Shown here piece after piece: positions 36,596 through 45,992 of a stretch of 64,000 bases of DNA. The notes under the pieces were generated by a model, which was not told the origin of the DNA, searched no databases, and was given only the letters and a program-made list of their open reading frames with translations. The stretch is from positions 3,720,001 to 3,784,000 of the forward strand of contig NZ_CP129613.1 of NCBI RefSeq assembly GCF_030486405.1. Reading direction: 5' to 3'. Origin of the DNA: Mycolicibacterium sp. HK-90 (lineage in GTDB: Bacteria; Actinomycetota; Actinomycetes; Mycobacteriales; Mycobacteriaceae). The translations under genes were made by a program, and so were the position numbers. Every line of letters begins with the position of its first letter. The first letter of the stretch is position 1.

Positions 36596-37584
36596 GCGGT
36601 GCCCCCAGCATGCGCCCGCAAGCGGGTCACCACATCGTCGCGCAACGACTGAGGTTCCAGCGCGACGGCATCGGCGCCGTAGCTGGCGATCTCCCGGGCC
36701 AGCCGGTCCGACATCCCGATGTCGACGGTGATCTCCTCTCCGGCACGCCCACCCAACGTGCGCGGCACGGTCTCGATGGCCTGGCGACGCAGCGCGGTGG
36801 CGCGGCCGCCGGCGATCCAGACCCGGGCCTGCTCACCCGTCGGCTGTTCGGCCACGGCACGGGCGACGATGTCCCGCAGATTCACCCCTTCGGGCTTGAC
36901 GACGGCACCGGCCGGCCCGACGGTGCTCACGTCGGCGTCGATGCGGGAGAGCCGGAACGTCCGGGTGTCATCGCGGCCGCGATCGTGGCCGACGAGGTAC
37001 CACCGGCCGCGGTGGGTGACCACGCCCCAGGGCTCGACCGTCCGGCTGGTGTGCTCGGCGCTGCGCGAGGCGCGATGACGGAACCGCACGGCGTGCCCGG
37101 AATCGATCGCGGACAACAGAATTCGCAAGACCTCCTCGGAGCCGCGCAGCCCCGGCAGCGTCGCGGTCGACGCAATGGCGACATCGGCGCCGTCGGCGTC
37201 GACGTCCACGCCCGCGGCGCGCAGCTTCAGCAGCGCGCCCTGAGTGGCGGTGACCAGTTCCGGGGATTGCCACAGTTGGGTGGCCACCGCCACGGCCGCG
37301 GCCTCGTCGGCGCTCAACTGCACCGGAGGCAACGCATAGGAATCCCGGTTGATCCGGTAACCCTCGGTCGGATCGAACTTCGACACCCGGCCGGTCTCCA
37401 ACGGGATGCCCAGATCACGCAACTCGTTCTTGTCACGTTCGAACATCCGGGAGAACGCTTCGTCACTGGGGCTGTCGGCGTACCCGGCCACACTGGCACG
37501 GATCTTGTCGGCAGGCAGGAACGACCGGGTGGACAGCAGGGCGATGACAAGGTTCATCAACCGCTCGACTTTGGATACCGCCAC
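36592..37584 (-). CDS. pafB: WYL-domain transcriptional activator PafB
   Basis: A 330-residue partner of PafC. The N-terminus MAVSKVERLMNLVIALLSTR and the winged helix (ADKIRASVAGYADSPSDEAFSRMFERD) match mycobacterial PafB, and a WYL domain follows (VRFRHRASRSAEHTSRTVEPWG). GTG 37584 is chosen by this match and by the minus-strand hexamer TAAGCT (plus 37593-37598) eight bases upstream, pointing to a leaderless transcript. Upstream open sequence to 37752 is not supported. First gene of the pafB-pafC-tatA-tatC-helY unit. Confidence 0.97.
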   Translation of the reverse strand: MAVSKVERLMNLVIALLSTRSFLPADKIRASVAGYADSPSDEAFSRMFERDKNELRDLGIPLETGRVSKFDPTEGYRINRDSYALPPVQLSADEAAAVAVATQLWQSPELVTATQGALLKLRAAGVDVDADGADVAIASTATLPGLRGSEEVLRILLSAIDSGHAVRFRHRASRSAEHTSRTVEPWGVVTHRGRWYLVGHDRGRDDTRTFRLSRIDADVSTVGPAGAVVKPEGVNLRDIVARAVAEQPTGEQARVWIAGGRATALRRQAIETVPRTLGGRAGEEITVDIGMSDRLAREIASYGADAVALEPQSLRDDVVTRLRAHAGGTA

Positions 37585-37702
37585 GAGAGGAAAGCTTAGG
37601 GCCTGATTGCCGCGGATCCGGTCAGCGACGGGGATGGGCGAGAGGTGGCATGCTGAGACGGCGGTGTTGAGCGTTGTGTCCCTCGGCGGCCGGGAGGTGG
37701 GC

Positions 37703-38212
37703 ATGCACACGCTGCTGCGCGTCGTGCTGGCGACGGCCGTCGCCTTCAGCACTGTTGCGTGTAATCAGGTGTCGGTCGGTGCGGCGGTGGCCGAACGGGA
37801 CGCTTTCCCCGATCTGTCCGGCTATCCCCTGGCGGAGGACGTCTACGGCACCGAGAACACTCGCAGGTACTTCAGCGGCGACACCTTCCGCACACCCGAT
37901 GGCCAGCGTTGTTCGATCAACACCCGCGATTACCTGCACCGGCTCTGGTGTCATGGTCCACGGCCGGACAAGGGCGGCTACTGGGACACGTCGTTCGGAC
38001 CCGAAACCGCAGCGACCATCACTCCCGGTGACCCTCCGAAAGCGGGCGGTGAGCCCAGTCAGGGCTTCTTTGAACTACCGTCCGGACACAAGATCAATCT
38101 CCAGGCGGGCATGGTGTGCGCGGTGGGCGCCGATCCGTCGGTCGGACTGTTTGCATGTCGTGCCGGTGGGCACGGCTTCGTGTTCACCAAGACTTCGACG
38201 CGCGTGTTCTGA
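37703..38212 (+). CDS. Secreted or lipid-anchored protein of unknown function
   Basis: A 169-residue protein with a signal peptide (MHTLLRVVLATAVAFSTVAC). The Cys at residue 20 follows T-V-A, a non-standard lipobox, so lipidation is doubtful. The mature part has four more cysteines (QRCSIN, RLWCHG, GMVCAV, LFACRAG), suggesting two disulphides. Its cysteine spacing loosely recalls the lipoprotein at 5916-6629. ATG 37703 is supported by GGGAGG shortly upstream. Divergent from pafB and convergent with pafA. Confidence 0.8.
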   Translation: MHTLLRVVLATAVAFSTVACNQVSVGAAVAERDAFPDLSGYPLAEDVYGTENTRRYFSGDTFRTPDGQRCSINTRDYLHRLWCHGPRPDKGGYWDTSFGPETAATITPGDPPKAGGEPSQGFFELPSGHKINLQAGMVCAVGADPSVGLFACRAGGHGFVFTKTSTRVF

Positions 38213-38226
38213 TCCGCCCGCGCGGG

Positions 38227-39585
38227 CTACATGCTGGCGATCAGGCGCTTGACCCGCTCGTCGACCGATCGGAACGGGTCTTTGCACAGCACGGTCCGCT
38301 GCGCCTGGTCGTTGAGCTTGAGATGCACCCAGTCCACCGTGAAATCACGTCCGGCTTCCTGTGCGGCGCTGATGAACTCGCCGCGCAGCTTGGCCCGCGT
38401 GGTCTGCGGTGGCGTGTTGACCGCGGCGTCGATCTCCTCGTCGGTGGTGATCCGGGCGGCCAGCCCCTTGCGCTGCAACAGATCGAACACCCCGCGGCCG
38501 CGCTTGATGTCGTGGTACGCGAGATCGAGCTGGCTGATCTTCGGGTCGGACAGCTCCATGTTGTAGCGGTCCTGGTAACGCTGGAACAGCTTGCGCTTGA
38601 TCACCCAGTCGATCTCGGTGTCGACCTTGGCGAAGTCCTGGCTCTCGACCGCGTCGAGTTGACGGCCCCACAGATCGACCACCTGCTCGATCTGGCTGCT
38701 CGGCTCACGGGTTTGCAGATACTCCACGGCCCGGCTGTAGTACTCGCGCTGGATGTCGAGTGCGCTGGCCTGCCGACCACCGGCCAACCGGACCGGACGC
38801 CGGCCGGTCAGATCGTGGCTGACCTCGCGGATCGCCCGGATCGGGTTGTCCAGGGAGAAATCGCGGAACGGGATGCCGGCCTCGATCATCTCCAGCACCA
38901 GCGAGGCGGTGCCCACCTTGAGCATCGTGGTGGCCTCGCACATGTTGGAGTCACCGACGATGACGTGCAACCGGCGGTACTTCTCGGCGTCGGCGTGCGG
39001 CTCGTCACGGGTGTTGATGATGGGACGCGATCGGGTGGTCGCCGAGGAGACGCCCTCCCAGATGTGCTCGGCACGCTGGCTCAGGCAGTAGGTGGCGGCC
39101 TTCGGCGTCTGCAGCACCTTGCCTGCGCCGCAGATGAGCTGGCGGGTGACCAGGAACGGCAGCAGGACGTCGGAGATCCGGGAGAACTCGCCGGCCCGCA
39201 CGATCAGGTAGTTCTCGTGGCAGCCGTAGGAGTTGCCCGCCGAGTCGGTGTTGTTCTTGAACAGGTAGATGTCGCCGCCGATGCCCTCGTCGGCCAGGCG
39301 CTGCTCGGCGTCGATCAGCAGATCCTCCAGGACGCGCTCGCCGGCGCGGTCGTGGGTGACCAGCTGGGTCAGGTTGTCGCACTCGGCGGTCGCGTACTCG
39401 GGGTGGCTGCCCACGTCGAGATACAACCGGGCGCCGTTACGGAGGAACACGTTGGAACTGCGGCCCCACGACACCACCCGCCGGAACAGATAGCGGGCGA
39501 CCTCGTCGGGACTGAGCCGGCGATGGCCATGGAACGTGCAGGTCACACCGAATTCCGTCTCGATGCCCATGATTCGTCGCTGCAC
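38227..39585 (-). CDS. pafA: Pup--protein ligase PafA
   Basis: A 452-residue ligase, the same length as M. tuberculosis PafA. It uses ATP to join the C-terminal glutamate of Pup to substrate lysines. Glutamine-synthetase-like features are the start [20 protein letters not shown] (metal-binding Glu), [20 protein letters not shown] and [20 protein letters not shown]. Start GTG 39585 ([13 protein letters not shown]) is chosen by orthologue match and by minus-strand TAAGCT (plus 39593-39598) seven bases upstream; the frame is open to 39696 but unsupported there. Confidence 0.98.
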   Translation of the reverse strand: MQRRIMGIETEFGVTCTFHGHRRLSPDEVARYLFRRVVSWGRSSNVFLRNGARLYLDVGSHPEYATAECDNLTQLVTHDRAGERVLEDLLIDAEQRLADEGIGGDIYLFKNNTDSAGNSYGCHENYLIVRAGEFSRISDVLLPFLVTRQLICGAGKVLQTPKAATYCLSQRAEHIWEGVSSATTRSRPIINTRDEPHADAEKYRRLHVIVGDSNMCEATTMLKVGTASLVLEMIEAGIPFRDFSLDNPIRAIREVSHDLTGRRPVRLAGGRQASALDIQREYYSRAVEYLQTREPSSQIEQVVDLWGRQLDAVESQDFAKVDTEIDWVIKRKLFQRYQDRYNMELSDPKISQLDLAYHDIKRGRGVFDLLQRKGLAARITTDEEIDAAVNTPPQTTRAKLRGEFISAAQEAGRDFTVDWVHLKLNDQAQRTVLCKDPFRSVDERVKRLIASM

Positions 39586-39732
39586 GCCATCGAGCTTACG
39601 GGGTGGCTGACGGTAACGGTGGGCAAGCTCGGCCATCGTGTTCGCGGCACTGCCGATCTGGGTCGTTTGACCCTGGTCAGCGGCCGTCAGCGGCATATGG
39701 TTTGGGGAGAGAGTCCACGCAAAGGAGTGGTG

Positions 39733-40857
39733 ATGACCCGCTACGAACTACCCGATGTCGCCGACCTGCTCCGCCTCGGTGAGACGCACGAGAACGCCAT
39801 CACGGTGTACGCGGAAACCGCACCGGGACCCGACGAGCGGGAGAAGAGCCTGTTGACCGCCAAGAGTGCGGTGGACCGGGCACTGCGCACGATCCGCGAC
39901 TCGGGGGCGCGCCACGCCGTGGAGCAACAGCTGCGGTCGCGCTGGACCGAGATCGCCGAATCGGAACTGTGGCTGCGTTTGTCCCGTTCGGTGGCCATCT
40001 TCATCGCCGATGACTTCCACGAGGTCTACGTGCTGCCCAACGCCCTGGAGAGCCAGCTGCAGGTGGGCAGATACTTCGACATCGGCCAGTTGGTGCGAGC
40101 GGTGACCACACCCCAGGACGCCTACGCGCTGACGCTGTCGGCCGACGGCTGGAACCTGTGGCGGGCCACCGCGAGCACGCGGGCCGAGGAGTTGGAAGTC
40201 ACCGGTGAGTACGCGGTCGATGTGGCCGATGCGACCAACCGGGCCACCGTGCGCGACCGTGGCCATGTGCGCCGACTGGTCGGCGACGAGGGCAAGAAGC
40301 TGCTGCTGGAGCAGTATGCCAAGCGGGTCGCCGACGCGGTGGACAAAGAGCTCGGCCAGCTGGACCCCTCATCGACACGGCCGCTCTATCTGTTCGCCAC
40401 CGACCCGCTGCTCGACATGTACCGCGGCCTCGATCACAAGCGCCGGATCGTGGCGGTTCCCGGCGCTGCGGATCAACTGCGGCCCGATCAGATCGACGGT
40501 GCCATCCGGGAATCGCTTCCCTCCCTCAACGCCGAACAAGCCAGCAGCTGGGTCGAGGAGCTGGGTGACGACGTCAGCAAGGGGCTGGTGGCCACTGATC
40601 TGGGCGATATCACCCGGGCGGCGGCGGCCGGGGCGGTGGACACGCTGGTGTACAACTTCACCGTCGACGTGCTGGGCCGGATCGAGGCCGCCACCGGGGC
40701 CCTGCAGTACGACGATTCCGGCTATGACGTGCTGTCCCGCGTCGCGGTGATGGTCCTCGACAACGGTGGTGCGGTCTTCGCCGTACGACCCGACGAGATC
40801 AGCGCCGACATCTGGAACCAGACCGCCGTGGCGAAACTACGCTTCCCGTTCAGCTGA
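39733..40857 (+). CDS. baeRF-type (eRF1/ribosome-associated-like) protein
   Basis: A 374-residue protein resembling the bacterial archaeo-eukaryotic release factor (baeRF) families. It has an N-terminal segment, a central domain ([19 protein letters not shown]) and an eL30-like C-terminal block ([19 protein letters not shown]...[20 protein letters not shown]). Whether it acts on ribosomes is not known. ATG 39733 has AAAGGAG seven bases upstream; TATGGT at 39696-39701 is a possible -10. It is divergent from pafA (147-bp gap) and overlaps the convergent TetR stop by eight bases. Confidence 0.75.
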   Translation: MTRYELPDVADLLRLGETHENAITVYAETAPGPDEREKSLLTAKSAVDRALRTIRDSGARHAVEQQLRSRWTEIAESELWLRLSRSVAIFIADDFHEVYVLPNALESQLQVGRYFDIGQLVRAVTTPQDAYALTLSADGWNLWRATASTRAEELEVTGEYAVDVADATNRATVRDRGHVRRLVGDEGKKLLLEQYAKRVADAVDKELGQLDPSSTRPLYLFATDPLLDMYRGLDHKRRIVAVPGAADQLRPDQIDGAIRESLPSLNAEQASSWVEELGDDVSKGLVATDLGDITRAAAAGAVDTLVYNFTVDVLGRIEAATGALQYDDSGYDVLSRVAVMVLDNGGAVFAVRPDEISADIWNQTAVAKLRFPFS

Positions 40858-41518
40858 CGGTCACCGCCGCCAGTGAGCCGTCGGGCAGTCCGAGGATGCG
40901 TTCGATCGCCTGCTGGTAGGCCCCGACCGCCTTGCGGGCGTGCGGCCCGGAGATGTCGATCCCGACGGCACCGTCGGCCTCGATCGCCTCGATGAACGCA
41001 TCGGCCAGATGCAGGCCCATCGCGGTGATGATGCCGGCGGCCTCGTGCGGAAAATCGGTGTCGAAGACTCCCTCCGCGCAACCCTGCCGGATGATCGCTT
41101 CCAGCAGAGGCGCCGTGGTGCGCATCGAGCCCTGCGTCATCTTCTGCCGGAGCAACGCGTTGTTCTCGTCGTGCCACAGCCGGACCAACGTGGCGACGGC
41201 GGTCGCGTTCTCGGTTTTCCACGTCGCCGACGCGTCGAAGTAGGCGTGCAGCTTCTCGAGCGCGCCGCGGTCCGGGTCGTCGACGATGCCGGCCAGCCGG
41301 GCGGTGGCGCTCTCCCCCATCTGCTCGACGACACCATCCAGCAGGGCCTGCTTGGACCGAAAATAGTGGTACAGCGCGCCTTTCGAGATCTGCATGGCGG
41401 CCAGCAGGTCCTCGATGGTCATCGCCGCGTAGCCCTTGTCGTGCATCAACTGCAGGGCGGCGTCGAGAATCTCGCGGCGCCGCGCGGCGTGTTCCTCGGG
41501 TTTCACCTGGCGTGCCAC
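40850..41518 (-). CDS. TetR-family regulator
   Basis: A 222-residue regulator with N-terminal HTH (RREILDAALQLM...TIEDLLAAMQISKGALYHYF) and a helical effector domain with no recognisable ligand signature. It is divergent from a small membrane protein gene; the 83-bp shared gap holds an inverted repeat around 41562-41584. The simplest reading is repression of itself and of the membrane protein. Confidence 0.93.
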   Translation of the reverse strand: MARQVKPEEHAARRREILDAALQLMHDKGYAAMTIEDLLAAMQISKGALYHYFRSKQALLDGVVEQMGESATARLAGIVDDPDRGALEKLHAYFDASATWKTENATAVATLVRLWHDENNALLRQKMTQGSMRTTAPLLEAIIRQGCAEGVFDTDFPHEAAGIITAMGLHLADAFIEAIEADGAVGIDISGPHARKAVGAYQQAIERILGLPDGSLAAVTVS

Positions 41519-41561
41519 GGGTCCTCCATTGACGTCGAGCTCGATGTGAGCCTACCTTATT

Positions 41562-41584
41562 AAAAGACCGTCAGTCGGTTTATT
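41562..41584. promoter_or_regulatory. Inverted repeat between TetR and membrane protein genes
   Basis: AAAAGACCG (41562-41570), spacer TCAGT and CGGTTTATT (41576-41584) pair in seven of nine positions, with a perfect ACCG/CGGT core, in an AT-rich stretch. AGGAGG at 41592-41597 is the ribosome site of the membrane protein gene. It is a likely operator for the adjacent TetR. Confidence 0.5.
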
Positions 41585-41601
41585 ATTCACCAGGAGGCCA
41601 G

Positions 41602-42030
41602 ATGCCCAGCCCCACCCTCGAAGCTCGGCAACGCACGCGATCGTTCGCACGGGTGCTCGGACCGTTCGTGGCGACCGCGACCCTGATCATCGCGATCCGA
41701 CTGCCCGCACTCGGCGACCTGCTGGGCGGCCTGTTCGACGACGCGATCCTGCCCTGGATCCTCGGTGCGGCGATGTTGATGATGGGCCTGATCGTGATCG
41801 CGTTTCACCAGTACTGGTACAGCGTGACGGCGGTGCTCATCTCGCTGTTCGGCTGGTTCGTCGCATTGCGCGGAGTGGCCATGATGGCGTTTCCGTCGGC
41901 GATCGATTCCGGGGCGAATGCGACGCTCACCAGCCCCGGGCTGCTGGTGGCGGCCCGGGTCTTCTTCCTCCTGCTGACCGCGATGGGGCTGTGGTTCACC
42001 TACGTCGGCTGGCGGCGCGAATCGGCTTGA
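41602..42030 (+). CDS. Small four-helix membrane protein
   Basis: A 142-residue protein with four hydrophobic segments (about residues 20-38, 48-67, 72-95 and 112-133) and a basic C-terminus (YVGWRRESA). No family is recognised with certainty. A strong AGGAGG ribosome site precedes ATG 41602 by four bases. It is probably controlled by the divergent TetR gene. The 3' end overlaps the convergent TetR at 42000-42593 by 31 bases. Confidence 0.82.
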   Translation: MPSPTLEARQRTRSFARVLGPFVATATLIIAIRLPALGDLLGGLFDDAILPWILGAAMLMMGLIVIAFHQYWYSVTAVLISLFGWFVALRGVAMMAFPSAIDSGANATLTSPGLLVAARVFFLLLTAMGLWFTYVGWRRESA

Positions 42031-42593
42031 GCCGGACCTTTCAGCCCGTCCAGCACGAACCCGAGGTGACGGCGCCATACCCCGTCGTCACCGTCGGCCA
42101 TCGCGATCACCTTCGACATCGCCCACATCAGGGTTGCGAGGTCATCGGATCCGAAGTCGGCCCGCAGCACGCCCGTGTCCCTGGCCCGCCCGACCACGGC
42201 CTCCAACAGCCCTCCCGCGCGGCCACATTCACCCGCGACATCGACCGCGCCGATCGGGTTGCGCGCGATCGCCTCGTTGATGCCACGGTCGGACGCCTGC
42301 ATCGAGAACAGGCCGTCGAGAAAGTCGGCGAATCCGCGCCAGGGGTCGGGATCGTCGAGCGCCCGCTGCGCCATCCGGTCGATCACCGCGAGCCGATCCG
42401 GCAGGACCGCATCCAGCAGTGCCCCCCGGTTCGGGAAATGGTTGTACAGCGTGCCGATGCTCACGCCGGCACGGCGGGCGATCTCGTCGAGCGGTACGTC
42501 GACCCCACGTTCGGCGAACAGTGCGGCGGCAGCCTCCAGCAGACGGTCCCGGTTGCGGACCGCATCCGCTCGCATCGCCGACACGAGAACCAT
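42000..42593 (-). CDS. TetR-family regulator of the adjacent SDR-like gene
   Basis: A regulator of up to 197 residues with HTH NRDRLLEAAAALFAERGVDVPLDEIARRAGVSIGTLYNHF and a C-terminal domain of the SbtR/TetR_C type (FADFLDGLFSMQ). The start is uncertain: ATG 42593, GTG 42584 or ATG 42575. A minus-strand TAGGAT (plus 42592-42597) seven bases before GTG 42584 would make that start leaderless and exclude 42593. Twin palindromes at 42600-42652 lie immediately upstream, strongly implying autoregulation. Confidence 0.9.
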   Translation of the reverse strand: MVLVSAMRADAVRNRDRLLEAAAALFAERGVDVPLDEIARRAGVSIGTLYNHFPNRGALLDAVLPDRLAVIDRMAQRALDDPDPWRGFADFLDGLFSMQASDRGINEAIARNPIGAVDVAGECGRAGGLLEAVVGRARDTGVLRADFGSDDLATLMWAMSKVIAMADGDDGVWRRHLGFVLDGLKGPAQADSRRQPT

Positions 42594-42599
42594 CCTAAC

Positions 42600-42652
42600 G
42601 AAGTTGAGGGTGTCCTCAACTTCTGGTAGTAAGTTGAGTATGACCTCAACTT
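42600..42652. promoter_or_regulatory. Twin palindromic operators; one covers the SDR start codon
   Basis: Site 1 at 42600-42623 has perfect 10-bp arms GAAGTTGAGG/CCTCAACTTC and a GTGT spacer. Site 2 at 42631-42652 has AAGTTGAG/CTCAACTT arms with the same overall spacing. Their AAGTTGAG arms start exactly 30 bases apart (42601 and 42631), so they would lie on roughly the same helix face. Site 2 contains the ATG (42640-42642) of the SDR-like gene. Confidence 0.8.
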
Positions 42653-43365
42653 CTGCTCCCACCCTGGTGGTCCTCGGAGCCGGTCCCGGCCTCGGCATGT
42701 CCGTCGCGCACCGGTTCGGCGCCGAGGGATATCGCGTGGCACTGATTTCGCGTTCGTCACAACGACATTCGGGTTACCTGGCCGCGCTGGCCGACAAGGG
42801 CATCGAGGCGGCCGCCTATGCCGCCGACGCCGCCGACCCCGACCAGCTGCGCAGCGCCATCGATGCGGCCCGCGCCAGGTTCGGCCGGATCGACGTCGGC
42901 TACTACGGTCCGGCCGCCTTCGAAACGGCGCCCAGCGACGACATCACCGCACTCGACGCCGCCGCCGCGAAGGCGGCGCTCGACAGCATCGTGCCCGCCG
43001 TCGACTTCGCCGCCCAACTGCTGCCAGAGCTGCGCGAGCGCGGCAGCGGCGGACTTCTGTTCGCCGGCGGGCTGAGCAGTGTGGTGCCGATGCCCCCACT
43101 CGGTGGGCTGGCGCTCGCCGCCGCGGCGCTGCGCAACTACGCGCTCACCCTGAATGCCGCGCTCGCACCGGCCGGCATCTATGCCGGGACCCTCACCATC
43201 GGGGGTCTGATCGAGCGCGGCGACATCCACCGGGCGATGTCCGATTCCGAACAGTTCGCGGGCATCCCGATCAACACGCTCAACCCCGACGATCTGGCCG
43301 AGCAGCTCTGGCAGCTCTACACCGGCCGCGCCGCCGCCGAAGCCGTGGTCAACGTCATCGCCTAG
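42640..43365 (+). CDS. SDR-like protein lacking the catalytic Tyr/Lys
   Basis: A 241-residue Rossmann protein. The nucleotide-binding loop GAGPGLG is intact and the acidic/basic turn ISRSSQRHSG suggests NADP. The usual YxxxK active site is replaced: after GGLSSVVPMPP the expected position reads GGLALAAAALRN, with Leu for Tyr and Ala for Lys. It may be a non-catalytic or mechanistically altered SDR. The start MTSTSAPTLVV at ATG 42640 lies inside an operator and lacks a Shine-Dalgarno, so the mRNA is probably leaderless; TAAGTT or TAGTAA just upstream is the likely -10. Confidence 0.88.
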   Translation: MTSTSAPTLVVLGAGPGLGMSVAHRFGAEGYRVALISRSSQRHSGYLAALADKGIEAAAYAADAADPDQLRSAIDAARARFGRIDVGYYGPAAFETAPSDDITALDAAAAKAALDSIVPAVDFAAQLLPELRERGSGGLLFAGGLSSVVPMPPLGGLALAAAALRNYALTLNAALAPAGIYAGTLTIGGLIERGDIHRAMSDSEQFAGIPINTLNPDDLAEQLWQLYTGRAAAEAVVNVIA

Positions 43366-44092
43366 GGATACCGGCCCGGACGGGCCACCCGAATCGGGCG
43401 GGCACGCCGTCGCTGAACGCCACGTGCACCGGCGGCCCGGTGCACAGCGTGCCGAGGCCCACCGAGGCGAACAGTCCGTCCTCGTCGAACCCGCTCAACT
43501 CGGCGGAACGCAATGACCAGGCCGGATGCTCGTTGGGCACGAACCAGGTGCGCCCGCCGTGAGCCACATGCAGGCCCCACCGTGCAGTCAGGAAATGGTC
43601 GAACGGGCCGGGCTGGAGAACGTCACCGGCTTCGACCTCGATGCGGCTGGAAGCCCGCACCCGTGGCCAGCGCACGGCGGTGGTGTAGGTGTGTCGATCT
43701 CCGGTCCGGCGATACGACATCCGGGCCCAGCGGTAGCGCACACCCAGCGCCGCACGGGCGGCGAACACCACATCGAGCCGCGGGGTGTCCAGGCTCAGGA
43801 ACACAACGCCGCGACGCCCGGTCCCGTCGACCGAGTACAACCGCACGTTGGTTTCCAGGAAACTGCCGAGCACCCCGGGCCCGTAACCGAATCCGGTGCC
43901 CGTCATCCGGAAGGCGACCACGCCGACGTAGCTCAGACCGTCGAAAGTATCAGGGGCCGTACCTGCCGGGAACAGCTGAGTGATCCGCCGCGGATCGACC
44001 GGCCAGTGCAGGAAAGTCAGGTCGACCCAGTTCTGGTGCAGAATCCTGGCGCCGGTCAGCACCGGTGCTTCGGGACTGACCGGCTCGACCAT
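43355..44092 (-). CDS. DUF2071 (YqjF-like) protein
   Basis: A 245-residue protein of the DUF2071/YqjF family: the start QNWVDLTFLHWPVDP, the middle YVGVVAFRMTG...FLETNVRLYSVDGTGRRGVVFLSLD and the end HFLTARWGLHVAHGG are characteristic. The function is unknown; the fold is related to acetoacetate decarboxylase-like barrels. It begins five bases after the prcA stop on the same strand, so it is likely transcribed with the proteasome genes. Its stop overlaps the convergent SDR-like gene by 11 bases. Confidence 0.88.
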   Translation of the reverse strand: MVEPVSPEAPVLTGARILHQNWVDLTFLHWPVDPRRITQLFPAGTAPDTFDGLSYVGVVAFRMTGTGFGYGPGVLGSFLETNVRLYSVDGTGRRGVVFLSLDTPRLDVVFAARAALGVRYRWARMSYRRTGDRHTYTTAVRWPRVRASSRIEVEAGDVLQPGPFDHFLTARWGLHVAHGGRTWFVPNEHPAWSLRSAELSGFDEDGLFASVGLGTLCTGPPVHVAFSDGVPARFGWPVRAGIPRR

Positions 44093-44097
44093 CGCGG

Positions 44098-44838
44098 CTA
44101 CTCAGCCGGTTCGGGGTCCGAATCTGACTTCGAATCCGCTTCTGGCAGAAGAGCTTCCAGTGCCGCCCCGGTGATCCGCCGGAAGCAGCGACGCGGCCGC
44201 GTGGCGTCCAGGACCGCCACCTCGAGAGTCGAGGGCCCGAGCGTACGCGGCTCAGAGCCGTTGCTGCTCGCGCTCAACGCCTCGACCGCGATCTTGACGG
44301 CCGCACCCAGGTCGGCATTCTCGGTGAAGGACTCCCCCAACGCCGTGGTGATCGGCTCGGTGGTCCCGCCCATCACCACGAAGTGCGGCTCGTCGGCGAT
44401 CGAACCGTCATAGGTGATCCGGTAGAGCTCAGGGGCTTTCGTCTCGCCGTAGTGCGCCACCTCGGCCACACACAACTCGACCTCGTAAGGTTTGGCCTGC
44501 TCGGTGAAGATGGTGCCGAGGGTCTGCGCGTAGACGTTGGCAAGTTGGCGGCCGGTCACGTCACGACGGTCGTAGGCGTACCCACGGGTATCGGCGAACT
44601 GGATGCCACCGCGCCGCAGGTTGTCGAACTCGTTGAACCGGCCGACGGCGGCGAAGCCCACGCGGTCGTAGAGCTCGCTGACCTTCTGCAGTGAGCGCGA
44701 CGGATTCTCCGCGACGAACAGCACACCGTTGTCGTAGGCCAACGCGATCACGCTGCGACCGCGGGCAATGCCCTTGCGCGCCAGCTCGGAGCGCTCACGC
44801 ATCGCCTGCTCGGGCGAGATGAAGTACGGGAAGCTCAT
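44098..44838 (-). CDS. prcA: 20S proteasome alpha subunit PrcA
   Basis: A 246-residue subunit that forms the outer heptameric rings and gates substrate entry to the proteasome. The N-terminal gating segment [23 protein letters not shown] and the core ([29 protein letters not shown]) match mycobacterial PrcA. The C-terminal tail is acidic and disordered. The ATG follows the prcB TAA with no gap, as expected for equimolar synthesis. Confidence 0.98.
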   Translation of the reverse strand: MSFPYFISPEQAMRERSELARKGIARGRSVIALAYDNGVLFVAENPSRSLQKVSELYDRVGFAAVGRFNEFDNLRRGGIQFADTRGYAYDRRDVTGRQLANVYAQTLGTIFTEQAKPYEVELCVAEVAHYGETKAPELYRITYDGSIADEPHFVVMGGTTEPITTALGESFTENADLGAAVKIAVEALSASSNGSEPRTLGPSTLEVAVLDATRPRRCFRRITGAALEALLPEADSKSDSDPEPAE

Positions 44839-45696
44839 TTACCCCTCACCGCCCGTCCGGGTCCGGCGCGCGATGACGTCGCGGGCCAGCTCGGCGATGC
44901 GTTCCTCGGTGATCTCCTCGGCACCCTGGGCCCCGATGGTGACCGCGGTCGGATAGATCCCGCGCACCAGATCGGGCCCGCCCGTGGCGGAGTCGTCGTC
45001 GGCGGCGTCGTAGAGCGCCTCGATGGCCACCCGCAGCGCCGAATCCGCGTCGACCACACCGGGATAGAGCTTCTTGATCGACGACTTGGCGAAGATCGAG
45101 CCGGAGCCCACCGACTGGTAGCCCTCTTCCTCGATGTTCCAGCCGCCCGCGGCGTCGAAGGACACGATGCGGCCCGCGTTCTCGGCGTCGGCGGCATCAA
45201 CGTCGTATCCCACCAGCAACGGCAGGGCGACGAAACCTTGCAGTGCCGCACCGAGATTGCCGCGCACCATGATCGCCAACCGGTTGACCTTCCCGCGGAA
45301 GGTCAGCGCGACGCCTTCGAGCTTTTCGTAGTGCTCCAGCTCCACGGCGTAGAGCCGCGCGAACTCGACCGCGATGGCGGCGGTACCCGCGATGCCCGTC
45401 GCCGTGTAGTCGTCGGTGATGTACACCTTCTGCACGTCGCGGCCGGCGATCATGTTGCCCTGCGTGGAGCGTCGGTCGCCGGCGATCACCACGCCGCCGG
45501 GGTACTTGATCGCGACGATCGTCGTCCCGTGCGGCACCGCGTTGGTCGGGTTGACCCCACCATCGGCGATGCGGTTGACCGGCAGCAACTCGGGAGCCTG
45601 GCGGCGCAGCAGATCAGAGAACGACGACAGGTCCATGGCTACAGAGGAGGTTCCGGAGAGGGGTTGGGGTGAGTGCAGGTTTTCGTGCCAGGTCAC
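44839..45696 (-). CDS. prcB: 20S proteasome beta subunit PrcB
   Basis: A 285-residue precursor of the catalytic subunit. Self-cleavage before Thr58 ([15 protein letters not shown]) exposes the N-terminal nucleophile; the 57-residue propeptide resembles that of M. tuberculosis. The conserved Lys and SDG-like core residues ([20 protein letters not shown]) are present. The GTG start overlaps the pup stop (GTGA). The proteasome degrades pupylated proteins delivered by Mpa. Confidence 0.98.
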   Translation of the reverse strand: MTWHENLHSPQPLSGTSSVAMDLSSFSDLLRRQAPELLPVNRIADGGVNPTNAVPHGTTIVAIKYPGGVVIAGDRRSTQGNMIAGRDVQKVYITDDYTATGIAGTAAIAVEFARLYAVELEHYEKLEGVALTFRGKVNRLAIMVRGNLGAALQGFVALPLLVGYDVDAADAENAGRIVSFDAAGGWNIEEEGYQSVGSGSIFAKSSIKKLYPGVVDADSALRVAIEALYDAADDDSATGGPDLVRGIYPTAVTIGAQGAEEITEERIAELARDVIARRTRTGGEG

Positions 45697-45887
45697 TGGC
45701 CGCCCTTTTGGACGTACGCCCGCACGAAGTCCTCTGCGTTCTCTTCCAGCACGTCGTCGATCTCGTCGAGCAGATCGTCAGTCTCTTCGGCCAGCTTCTC
45801 GCGACGCTCCTGGCCGGCAGCAGATGCACCCGGGAGGTCGTCATCCTCGCCGCCGCCACCGCCACGCTTGGTCTGCTCTTGAGCCAT
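45693..45887 (-). CDS. pup: Prokaryotic ubiquitin-like protein Pup
   Basis: A 64-residue intrinsically disordered tag protein ending in Gly-Gly-Gln. Dop deamidates the final Gln to Glu before PafA ligates it to lysines. The central coiled-coil-forming segment ([19 protein letters not shown]) binds the Mpa coiled coil. ATG 45887 has AGGAGG six bases upstream; the gene lies 105 bases after dop and overlaps prcB by four bases. Confidence 0.99.
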   Translation of the reverse strand: MAQEQTKRGGGGGEDDDLPGASAAGQERREKLAEETDDLLDEIDDVLEENAEDFVRAYVQKGGQ

Positions 45888-45992
45888 CGCTGCCTCCTGC
45901 AATTGTCATCGGCTGGGCTAACCGCCCAACCGGTTCTTCCACAGTACCGGTCGCCACCCGGATTGCCCGGGATAGCGCACCGGCCGAGATCG

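Noticed and set aside
39586..39696. N-terminal extension of PafA
   Set aside because: The orthologue starts at [14 protein letters not shown] leaderless -10 lies right before GTG 39585, and the extra residues have no conserved pattern.
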